A program made the translations under genes and the position numbers. A stretch of DNA of 64,000 nt from Ascoidea asiatica. Taxonomy: Eukaryota; Ascomycota; Saccharomycetes; Ascoideales; Ascoideaceae. Positions within the stretch are counted from its first letter, which is position 1. Each line of letters opens with the position of its first letter. The notes under the pieces are model-generated. The model was given only the letters and a program-made list of their open reading frames with translations. It was not told where the DNA came from and did not search any database. The stretch lies in the NCBI GenBank assembly GCA_001600695.1, contig BCKQ01000001.1:1200362-1264361 (forward strand), written 5' to 3'. This document shows positions 54,111-64,000 of this stretch, piece after piece.

Positions 54111-56177
54111 CCTTCTTCAAGCATAACTAACCTACAGGTGTGTACAAGAATTAAGGGATATTTAGAGCTTTTAAAAGGAACTCAAAAAGAAAATTCTACA
54201 AAATTCAGGACTCAAAATAAACTGAATTTCAATTGGGAACTTAACCTAAAATTCAATTTAAAAATTCTTTTAAGAAACTGATTCCAAAATGAATTGAATT
54301 CCAATTTAAAGAAAATTTCAAAATGAATTCAAAGTTAAATCAAATTCAATTCAATTTCAATTCAAAAACACTTCAATTCCAATTCAAAATAAATTCAACG
54401 TCAAGCTATTGTGACTCTGTGTACCAGGAAGTGAAACACAAAATGAATTATCTCCAAGATCAGCAGAATTTACAAGACTTCTGAGATTCTTTTTACTTTT
54501 AGTGGTGTATTCCAATCTCAATAATCAGCCAAAGGACTTGTTGATGGAGCCTTGAGATAATTAGGTTCCTTGTAGGGAATTTGAGTTCTTGGTGCCTTTA
54601 ATTGAATTCAATTATTGCCTGGTTGCTTCTCGCCGTTTGAGCCTAAATTTAAGCTTGAATGGATTCGATTTTGGAACTATTTACGAGAGATTGAAAAGGA
54701 TTAAGTCATCAAAGAACAATCCAAGTCGAGTCAATGGAATGGAATGAAATAAATTGGAAGGAATTGGAACTCAAGCTAGCAAAGGTTACGTAAACTCAAC
54801 CCACTTCAATTAATGCTGGATATTACTGGCTCATTCAAATTCAGCTGATGCAATTTTTTTTCTCTTAATCACACCATTTCACAAAGCTTCCTTTTTTTCG
54901 GTGAAGACTCGAATTTCAACCACTCATAGAAATCAAAGACATTTTCGTGCCAGGGCTGGCTCAATACCTGTTTTAGTTCTTGTTTTAGTATTTGATTTAG
55001 TACTTGACTAAGTACTCTTATTTCCAATATCGCTCAACCCCCTGCAGAATTCTAGTGGTTTCATTATTTCCTGTAATTTCATATCAGACAGTATAAGTAC
55101 TCTGTAAAATCATCTGTATCCTTTTTTGTTTGCTTTTTTTTATTTGCTTTTTTTTTGTTTGTTCCTTCTTACTTTATCTGAATTACTTTAAAACTTCGAT
55201 ATTCTCAGTGACTTTCAGTGACTTCAAGTGAATCTTTTTCACTCAAAATTCTATCATTTTCAAAGTTAATTTGTTATTTATTACTGAAAGTAATGTGATC
55301 TTTCTTGAGTATTTTATGTTTCTTTTTTATTCACAAATCTATTCTTATAACTTATAATTTATCTGTTTTATTCTTTCAAATTAGAATATGATTCAAGTTC
55401 AATTATAAAAAGAATTTTGTACTCACATTTTAAAAGATCAGCATCTATTTCAATATTGCTACTACTCAATATTGGTCGTGGTATGGAATTTCACTACATG
55501 TTGAGTGATATTACTAAAGTCCACTTGTAAACTCTCCTTAAATATATAGCTTAGTTTACTTATACTTATTCAGAATATACTATGTAAACAATTAGTAATT
55601 GGAATACAAATAATCAAATATCTACAATCAATAATCAACAACCAATTTCAAACAATCAACAATCATTAGTTAATAATTACAAATTACTTTTTAATAGAAA
55701 AATTTATTGGAAATATAGATATAGATATACACAAAGAAAAATTGAGTTAAAAGAGTGAAATATAATAATTTATACATAGCTAGAATATAGTCAAAATAAC
55801 ATAATAAAATAATATAAAGTATAATAGAACAAAGATAAACTGATTGAAAGTTTTATAAATACACATATAAAACACATAACAGATAATGAATAACTAAAGA
55901 TAATGAGACTTAATAATATAAAAGCATTCATAATAAAAGAAGAACTTCAAAAAGATCGAGAACAAAATCAAGACTAAAGTAATAATGATAATGATAAAAG
56001 ATAATAGATAAGACAATAAGACAAATAGAAAATAAGAAAATAAGAAAATATAAGAACAAAAATATGAAAAGATTGGTTATTTTAACTAGAATATCAATAA
56101 TCAATAAATAGGTAGAAAAATAGATAGAAAAATAAATATAAAAACAAAAATTAATCTTCATTTAATCATTTAATCAT

Positions 56178-57872
56178 TTATAATAATCTAATTCCAGTAC
56201 TTTCTTGAATATTAATAGATAAATCATAAATCTCTTTTTGTTCTTCAAGTCCTTTCAAATATAATTGTGCTGTTTTAAGTGCTAATATTGATGGTCCCCA
56301 AATGATTCTATCATTGGATTTCAAAATACCAATGATTTCTTTTGAATGAGTTGAAACATATGTCATAATTTCTTGAAATCTATGTTTTTTAAAATTTGCA
56401 TTATTTTGAGCACTATTATCACTCACATTAACTTTATTTTTATTATCTTTGAATATATCAACTTTTGAAATTAAAGAAGATTGTAATAATAAGGAATTTA
56501 AATGATAATTTATTCCACATAAAGCTGATATTTCAGAGCTATATAAAATAACTGGGAAATTAGAATTTAATAAATGATTTTTTTTCTCATTAACAACTGA
56601 TAATTTTCTTAATGATGATGGTAGATGAATCATCCAGATATCATTTAAATTTTTTAAATAAATCCATTTTTTATAAATTAAATTTTTTTCAATTTCTGAT
56701 ATTGATTGAGTATATGAATAATTAACAAAATTATTAATTAATGATTGAATATACATAATTTTATGTAACCACCAAAGATCGGTTTTGATAGAATTATTAT
56801 TTGGATTTAAATTAAAATATTTCAATTCATTAAATCGAGACCAAAGTTGATCACCATTAAAAGGGTCAATAACTTCATTACTATAATTTTTTGAATTATC
56901 TTTTAAACAAAGTCTATAAGTAACAGCATTAAAAATTAAATCATTAATATTTGCCCATCTTGAAGAGTTTTTCCATTTCATTGAAACCATTAAATCTAAT
57001 TGATTTATAAGTATATTACAACTTTTTAAAATTAAATTATCTTTAATTAAAAAATTATTGATTTTTAAAGATAAAATATCATCTAAAATTTGTCTTGAAT
57101 TTTTTAAATTGCAAACTAAACGATGATTATTACCAAAATTGAAATCCAGTATTAATTCAAAAATATTTAAAAGTATTGAAGAAATTAAAGCAGTATTTAA
57201 ACAATATAATTTTAAAAAAATTTGATTTGGATTTTTATAGATAGTTGAATTTTTTAATAAAAGATTAAATGAAATTGCAGATTCTTTATAATATTGATAA
57301 CAAGTTTTTAAATTTTTTTTATTTGGATTTGAACGATATGAACATATTGAACCACAAGTTAATAAACATCTTAAAATTAAATTTGAATTTTTATGAGGAA
57401 GATTTGCTAAAGAGATTTTTGGTAAAATTTCTGTAAATAAAGGAATTGAACAATAAATATCAAGCCAAGATAATTTTTCAATGAATATATTCACTAGAGT
57501 TGCTTTATGAAATTCAAAAGCATTTTGAGAATTCAAAGGAGTTTGAGTATTTTGAGGAATAAGAGGAGTTAAAGAAGCAAGAGAAGCTTGATGATTTAAA
57601 GGATTTTGTAAAGAAATATTTGAAGCAGAAGCAGAAGTAGAATATGGATAAGAAGAAGAAGATAATGAAGGTAATGAAGATGAAGAAATAGAAGAAGAAA
57701 GTAATGAAGTATAGTCTATATCCAAAAAATCACAACAAGATTTTAAATTTTCATTTGTTAAACTATTTGAAGTGAAAATTATATCATTTAAAGGTTTGGA
57801 TTTAGTATGGGCTTGATATTGTGAATTTGACAGATTAAGAAAGGAAAGTAAATCAACTGAACTCGGATCCAT
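56178..57872 (-). CDS. Fungal transcription-factor-like protein lacking the zinc cluster
   Basis: 564 aa. A Ser-rich N-terminus (residues 1-120) is followed by a long helical region. Its spacing resembles the C-terminal domain of fungal Zn2Cys6 regulators (Fungal_trans_2 type): TLVNIFIEKLSWLDIYCSIPLF, LRCLLTCGSICSYRS, YYKESAISFNLLL, WWLHKIMYIQSLINNFVNY, and IIWGPSILALKTAQLYLKGL near the end. No C6 cluster occurs in the frame or just upstream, so it cannot bind DNA in the usual way. Fungal genomes contain such clusterless relatives that may act as co-factors. Coding composition is ordinary and the frame unbroken. Target or pathway unknown; the gene stands alone in a gene-poor region. Confidence 0.55.
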   Translation of the reverse strand: MDPSSVDLLSFLNLSNSQYQAHTKSKPLNDIIFTSNSLTNENLKSCCDFLDIDYTSLLSSSISSSSLPSLSSSSYPYSTSASASNISLQNPLNHQASLASLTPLIPQNTQTPLNSQNAFEFHKATLVNIFIEKLSWLDIYCSIPLFTEILPKISLANLPHKNSNLILRCLLTCGSICSYRSNPNKKNLKTCYQYYKESAISFNLLLKNSTIYKNPNQIFLKLYCLNTALISSILLNIFELILDFNFGNNHRLVCNLKNSRQILDDILSLKINNFLIKDNLILKSCNILINQLDLMVSMKWKNSSRWANINDLIFNAVTYRLCLKDNSKNYSNEVIDPFNGDQLWSRFNELKYFNLNPNNNSIKTDLWWLHKIMYIQSLINNFVNYSYTQSISEIEKNLIYKKWIYLKNLNDIWMIHLPSSLRKLSVVNEKKNHLLNSNFPVILYSSEISALCGINYHLNSLLLQSSLISKVDIFKDNKNKVNVSDNSAQNNANFKKHRFQEIMTYVSTHSKEIIGILKSNDRIIWGPSILALKTAQLYLKGLEEQKEIYDLSINIQESTGIRLL

Positions 57873-60800
57873 TTTTTTTAATTTACAAGTTTTAATAAGA
57901 ATTGAAATATATTTATGATTTATTTTTGGAAATATTTATAATTAAAACTTTATAATGATATCTATAATTATATATTCTTTTGAATTTTATTGAATTTTGT
58001 TAAAATTTGAATATAATTATCAGTTATTTTACTTTTTATATCTTAATTTATTAGGGGTATTCTAGTTATCTTTATCTATGGTATATTAATGAAGATAAGT
58101 ATAAAGATTTGTAAAAATGTATGTATGTGATTATGTATATATTGAATAATTTATTTGTGTATATAAAATAAAATAAAATAAATATATGATATAAATGTAA
58201 TATATACAGTATTTATAAATGATTATTTATAATTTAAATAAACATTTAAATAATTGATTGAGTAAATGATATGATAATTGAATTGATAAAATAAAGATAG
58301 AAAAAATAAATAGGATATAAGCAACTATTTATATAACATATTGATAAAGAAATTTATAGATAATTGTAGTATAATATAATACAATATAATATAATATAAT
58401 ATATATAGAATATTTGAATAAATTAAGAAATAAAGAAATTGAATAAAAATTAGGAATTTAATAACTTATCAAAGTAAAAATTTCGATAAATTAGAAAATT
58501 TTGAAAATTAGGAATAAAGTAAATCTTGAATAGAATTATAATATTAATTATAATTGAAATCTTAAAATCTTGAAATCTTGAAATCTTGAAATCTATTCTA
58601 ATTAGGAATATGAATAAGAAAGGGAAATCTGAAATAATATTCAAACTAATTAATTTCGAATAAAAAGAATCTTTGAGTCATTGGAGATATGAATGAATTA
58701 TTAAGAAATGGAACTAAAATAAAAAATTAATCAATTCGGATTGATAGATAAAAGTTTAGAAATTTTGTAAAAATTGGAAAAAAAAATGGAAAAAAAAAGG
58801 AAAGTTGAAAGTTGAAGAAAGAGATTGATTGATATTGCTTGCTGTATACTATTTATATACTTGAAGAAAGTACTCTAATCCTGCAAAATATATAATATTT
58901 TGAAATAATATTATAATATTATTATGATATGATTGACTAACAATAATATATATTATAAAACAAAAACCTTTTTTTTTTTTTGATAAATTTTGATAAAATC
59001 CGAGATTTTGTAAAGGGAAATAAGAAAACATGAAAAAACAATCGAAAAACAAAGCGAAATCAGAGCAAAAAAAGAGTAAAAAAAGTGTTGTTAGTGATCT
59101 CAATAATCTCAGAAATCTCAGAAAGCTCAGTAATCATAGTAATCTGAACTCGTAACTAGTGCAGAAATCGTAAAGGAAAGAAATAAAAAGGTGTGATGAT
59201 AAACCCTACAACAGATTTTTACATGATCATTTCATCTTTCAAGGTCAGACAGAGATTTTATGGTTCAGTGATACAAAAGTATAGTAAAATATTAAAAAAC
59301 ACATTGTAAATTATATGTAGAATATTGTAGAATATCATTATCAAATTAAAAAATTAGTTTCCTTGATAAAAATGGACGAAATAGATATCTATTTTTATTT
59401 TCGATTTCGAAATCATTAATATTAACATTATTAATAAATTCATTTCAAACTAAACTAACTAATTCAAGTAAGTCAACTAAATAAAACTAACTAAATTAAC
59501 TAAAGTATCAATTTTCCAATTGAGAAGTTAGCGATTTTTCCCCTATTTGATTAAATTTTCAAATGGTTTCTTCTTCAGGTGAAGCCCATCGGCTAAAGCT
59601 CAATATTTCAAACTAACCTTAGACCAATTTCAAAAGATAATATTTGATATTAAATGATATCAAAATAATGATAAATAATGACAAATAGTGATAATCATTG
59701 AATTATATTATAAAAAATAATGAATATTTAATAATAGAAGATAATAGAAGATAATACACTACAATAAATAATAATAAAAAATAATAAATTTGGTGGTGGC
59801 TCTTGTGAACACTCTGATCACAAATTGGATCATCCTTCGAATTAAACAAAGATTTACCGATTAGTAAGCCGATTTGTAAATTATCCCAAATCTAAAAGGG
59901 TAGTAATAGTATAATTACCGAATTATATTAATTTACGGCCTATTGTTCCAAACTCCAGGCTGCAACGGCACTTTTCAAATACTCTTTTCAAACTTCCAAG
60001 CGTCAGGACGTTTTTGGGGCAAGTTTTCGTTTAGTTGAAATCGGGAAAATCCCTCATATCCGAATTTGCATACAGTGGACAATCTTTGTGACCTGGCTGT
60101 TTCAGAGAAAAGGGAGAAGCGCTGCACAAAAAGCTTCGGTGCCTTGGCTAACTGCGTGACGCTTGGCTTTAGCTTTTGTGTACTTCTGTAAAACTAAATA
60201 AGCCGTTTACTGCATGCACTGACTCTTGTAAACTTTTTCAAACCTTTTTTGTTAAGACAAAAAAAAACTTCAGTAACTTTAGAAACTTCCGAAAACATCA
60301 GAAAACTTCATAAAGAAACATTACGCGGCGCGGCAGACTATTTAACTTGCGCTTGTATACTTCTTTAGACGCAAGCCACTAGATATAGTTCTTGAACTTC
60401 ATCTAATGCATGCTAAAAATGGAAATTCTTTTCTATGAAATTCTTTTTCCTATTATTATAATCATCAACTAAACTTAATTCTTTTACTGTATACAAACAC
60501 TAAAACTGGGATTTGGTAGCGCCTCTTTATTGCACTTTAAACTTTCGTTCCTATATTTATCAATTTTTTTTTAAAGAAACTTTAAACAAATTTAAATGTA
60601 CACGGTATTTTAAGACACTAAAAATGAGTTACTTTAACCGTAGATTGTATTAGAACTTGATAATAAATTACATCACTTTGTTTTAATAGAATAGAAAAAC
60701 ATAAAAATATCAGAATTGAAGATTTGGAAAAAAATAATTGTACATGAATTATCGCAATTCTATTCTCAAACAGAAATTTTTATAGATTTATCACATTTTA

Positions 60801-62649
60801 ATTCAATCAAATCTAATCAGAATTGATTAAAAATAATATTAATCTATTGGCTTAATTGTTTCATCTTTAAGTATATATTTTTCCTATTCTTTTTTCATTT
60901 TAGCGAAAAAAGTATTTACTTTTATCTCTTTTGCGAACTATTTTATTTTCTTCGGTTCTTAGAAAAAAAAACAAAAAAAATAAAACTGTAAACTTAGTTA
61001 AAACTCGATTGATCTAAAATTGTAAGTTTATAGCTGAAAACATTATCGAGAAATTTCAAAATCTCACACTACTTATATACTAGATCAAGTATTCATTTCA
61101 AAAGAAAAATAAATCGCAATAATTCTTGATTATATGTATTACTATCAATATCAATATCAATAGTTTAAATCTTTTTTTCTGTTGTTTTTTATAAAATATA
61201 TTAAGTCAATACTGATTGAAAATTTCATTCAAATAATATTTATAAAAGGGGTTGAATAAAATTAAAAGTTTGATTACGAGAATTTATTATTGATATATTT
61301 CAACATATTGACAATAAAATGTAATGAAAACTAATGTCCCCCACGTAATTACTTTTCAAATGCTAAAATATTTCCAAATAATACAGGATTATAAATATTT
61401 AAGATGTGAGAAAACGCATCATTTCACATAACCAATTTTTCACAAAGTTCTTAGAAAATTCTGCGAGGAAGACAGTGAATTATTTTTTATAGATGTGGCT
61501 AAAAGTTATTGTAAATTAAAAACATTTGTTGAAAATTACTGAGGTTTTGTTGAATTGTACATAATTGTTTCTATTATTAGATAACTAATTCAGATTACAA
61601 ATTTCCAATTCTAATTTCAATAATACTATATGGTATTTTTTTTTGAAGAAACAGGCCAATATTCTATTTAATTTCTAACTCACATTCTTTATAGAACCAT
61701 TTTTAAGCAGAAAACCCAATTTTTCAGTACAAGACTTATAGTTAATAATAATCAACAAAACTGAAATACGTATTTTATCAGCATACACTAAATCATATGA
61801 ATTGTAAGGTGAAAAAATCATTCTCTTTCCATTTATCTATAGTTGAGTACAGTGAAATCCAAGATACACAAAAAACATGGCAATGAGTTGGTGGGTACTG
61901 CTTACAAAAGTCAGATTTTTTTTATTCAATATAAAAAAAATAATATTTATTAATAAGTTGAGGTTGTTAAAAACAAATTGAAAGATGATAATTCAAAAAG
62001 TAATAAAATTAAAAAGAAAAAAAGAAAAAGATTAAAGCTTTTTATAGTAAATTGTTTTTTTTTTTTGAAATGATTATATGATTTGCACTTGCATTAATTA
62101 AGTTTTGAAACATTTTTTTAGTTTAATTATTAATAGAAATATCACTTGAATCATCAGTAAAAAAAGTTGTGTCCTTATGTTGAACATAAATTTCCAAATA
62201 AAAGGGATATAAAGTCCTAACTTATTTTCAAATTGTTTAATTGTTTCAATTAAGGAGGGCCCAGGTAAAATTATTAAATTATTTGACATGGGATATAAAT
62301 AATTAAAATTAATAATAATGTAAAAAATGAATTAAAATGAAATGAATCAAAATAATCATAAGTGCTTCAGTAATTCTTTATATATTATGCTAGTCTCCAA
62401 AATGTAAACAAAGGTCCACCTAATAGAAAAATAAATAAACAAACACGAGAATATAAAAAAATAAATAAACAAATTAATCACGTAATAAAATTTAAAACAA
62501 AAAATTAAAACATATAATAAAAATTGAAACACATAATAAAAATTGAAACAGAAAAGTGAAAATATAATAAAAATTGAAACACATAATAAAAATTAAAACA
62601 CATAATAAAAATTGAAACAGCAAATTGAAACAAAAAAATAATCACGGGA
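57873..62649. other. 4.8-kb region without supported genes
   Basis: AT-rich promoter-like sequence to about 59100 with ATAATATAATATA repeats at 58373-58402 and CTTGAAAT repeats at 58560-58592. Then mixed sequence with a GC-richer island at 59780-60420, containing GCGGCGCGG at 60327. The rest is AT-rich to 62500. No tRNA, LTR boundary pair or coding frame could be supported. The short frame at 62098-62289 is discussed under rejected items. Confidence 0.45.
62510..62640. repeat. About 19-bp tandem repeat next to the retroelement frame
   Basis: At least five imperfect units of ACATAATAAAAATTGAAAC, starting near 62510, 62531, 62562, 62581 and 62600, with a few shorter GAAAC fragments between and after. 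It begins right beyond the integrase stop at 62650 in the element's transcription direction, so it may be part of its 3' untranslated region. Confidence 0.8.
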
Positions 62650-64000
62650 TCATAACTTAGTATTATAAAAACTGAGGTCAGAAATGATTGTTGGAGCATT
62701 TCTGTCAACAGAATATCCATTTGTAAAAGTTTCCAAATTGAAGTGATTACTTGGAGTTAGAAATAATTTGGGCTGATTCAGAGTGTAATGTCCAGTGAAA
62801 TCAGTTCCAGTAAGTTCTTTTAGAAATACTGTTGTGTCTAATATTTTATGGATTCTATAAGGGTTTAACAATTTTGGTTATTTCTTTTCTTGAGCTCTCT
62901 TATTCTTTATCATATCTCTTACAATCACTAGGTCATTCGTTTGAAATGTTGAAGGAGTAACTTTAAATGATTCATCAAACTTGAGTTTTACCTCTATTTT
63001 CCTTTTTAAAGAATTTAATTCAGAAACTTTTTCAATGATATCCTTTGTTTTTAATGGATCTATTCGAGCACTAATCCATTGATCTATAGTTAAATTGTTT
63101 AACTTTGAATTGAATAAATCTAAAATATTATCAATATAGTTGGAAGCTTTATATCCAAAAGTCAGGAATCCTGGGCTATACCCTGCGCTTCGTCGAGTAG
63201 TCCGTCTATCATAATAACATACATAACTTAGGTTGTCTGACCATCTTTTTGCAGAAAGCTTCATTTAAGGTCTCACAACAGACGAGTGACTAGCTTCAAT
63301 TGAACCATTACTCTGTGGATGATAACTAGAAGTTATAATATGCTGGATACCATATGTTTCACACACATTATCAAAGTTTTTAATATTGTATTCAGACCCA
63401 CCATCAGACATCAACTCAGCAGGAGTACCATAACGATGAATTATTTCTTCTCTGAAAAAGTTTGATAGTGTCTTAGAATTCAATGTTTTTGAAGCAAGCG
63501 GTTCCACATAGAGTGTATGAGCATCTCTAAATAGAGTGAGGTAACGGAATCCATAAAAATCTTCTGGAAGATAGACAGTATTCACAATAATTCGGTTAAA
63601 AATTCCTGCAGTAATATTAAAATTTAAAGGGATTTTATTAGGTGGAATTGAAGAGAATAATTGACATTCAGTACATGTTTTAAGAAGTTCTTGAATAATA
63701 TACAGAAGTTTTGGAATAAAATATTTCCGATTAACTAAATGGTGGATTGAGGTAATACTGGAATGACCCTCATGGTAATAGTAAATAAGTATACTAATTA
63801 TAGTTGGATTTGTAACAACTAAACGTATTGTTCCTTTAAAGTGTTTGTATAATTTTATATCACTTACCACAAATTCAAGGCAAATTGAGATAAATTGTTT
63901 CTTTCACATAAAGTTTAATGATTGGTTTGTAGTATTTTCATCTAGCCACACAGGTATCTGATAAGTAGTTAAAAATAAAATTATATCTTGATAGGGGATG
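62650..64000 (-). mobile_element. Ty3/gypsy-type retrotransposon, integrase part of pol, interrupted; continues beyond right edge
   Basis: One continuous minus-strand frame from the right edge to TGA at 62650, interrupted by three in-frame stops (TGA 63904-63906, TAA 63265-63267, TAA 62878-62880) and no frameshift. It shows the HHCC zinc-binding domain (YYHEGHSSI, then CTECQ) at about 63780-63670. The integrase core follows: the second acidic residue in LMSDGGSEY and the third in QSNGSIEASH. The position of the first catalytic Asp is Asn (IIVNTVYLP). Near 62860, NPYRIHKILDTTVFL resembles the GPY/F module. Reverse transcriptase and RNase H would lie beyond the window. The copy is non-functional as it stands. 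I could not identify LTRs. Confidence 0.85.

Larger units (their letters stand above)
51995..56177. other. 4.2-kb gene-poor region
   Basis: No intact gene I can support. Contents: a TANGO2-side promoter, a GC-richer patch at 52340-52880 with two TCACGTGA palindromes (52416-52423, 52495-52502), the Gly/Tyr-repeat relic at 53664-54110, AATTCAATTC-type repeats at 54170-54400, a second GC-richer island at 54430-55080 with TTACGTAA at 54786-54793, and AT-rich sequence to the next stop. Short frames at 52349-52636 and 52654-52935 lack an ATG start or any family match. Confidence 0.5.

Noticed and set aside
60280-60310. TTCCGAA as a possible point-centromere CDEIII core
   Set aside because: Lacks the flanking TGTTTTTG-type sequence and a CDEI at the right distance; a chance match.
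62098-62289. 63-codon minus-strand frame downstream of the retroelement
   Set aside because: Too short, no Gag, Env or other motif, and the hydrophobic end is common in AT-rich translation. Could be an element remnant but unsupported.
61900-62500. Possible 3' LTR of the Ty3-like element
   Set aside because: I could not find a convincing TG...CA boundary, polypurine tract or second copy within the window.

Overview
This window is nuclear DNA of a budding yeast (Saccharomycotina). The genes are mostly intronless, extremely AT-rich and full of AAT-encoded asparagine runs. They include yeast-specific families: an exomer ChAP, a MNN10/11-type Golgi mannosyltransferase, GPI cell-wall proteins and a VSB1-like SulP protein. 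RPS9 has a spliceosomal intron behind a 7-nt first exon. The VSB1-like and TANGO2/NRDE-like genes lie side by side, as YGR125W and YGR127W do in Saccharomyces cerevisiae. I cannot name the species. CTG codons are so rare that I could not tell whether CTG means Leu, Ser or Ala.

Layout. 1-7 kb: exomer cargo adaptor (open at the left edge), ER dehydratase PHS1, tRNA-Gln and a hexose transporter. 7.8-20.1 kb: repeat-containing GPI wall protein, peroxisomal FAA2-like acyl-CoA synthetase, tRNA-Asp, a small secreted/GPI protein, an IFRD-like protein and a YGK1-type HD nucleotidase. 20.8-29 kb: DPH3/KTI11, an AST1-like oxidoreductase, the ER lectin YOS9, ATG8 and an Asn-rich protein of unknown function. 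29.6-40.3 kb: a kinase-like protein with an unusual N-terminal region, a degenerate tRNA-His, mitochondrial uL10m, adenylate kinase, an MSC2-type zinc transporter, a DUF2470 membrane protein and a GT34 mannosyltransferase. 40.6-52 kb: spliced RPS9, a tandem pair of Rho-like GTPases (one with altered switch residues), the VSB1-like transporter and the TANGO2-like protein. 52-64 kb: gene-poor, with one zinc-cluster-less transcription-factor-like gene, a decayed Gly/Tyr-repeat region, and a Ty3/gypsy integrase region with three in-frame stops that runs off the right edge.

The genes do not form one pathway. Several act in the secretory and vacuolar system: ChAP, PHS1, YOS9, MNN11-like, MSC2-like, VSB1-like and two GPI proteins. 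Many intergenic regions contain islands clearly richer in G+C than the flanking genes. Those islands carry recurrent CACGTG and TTACGTAA palindromes and short tandem repeats, which makes them the best candidates for regulatory DNA here.

The least explained items are the kinase-like fusion at 29.6-32.0 kb, the altered Rho paralogue at 42.8 kb, the tRNA-His-like locus at 32.2 kb and the multi-frame Gly/Tyr repeat relic at 53.6-54.1 kb.
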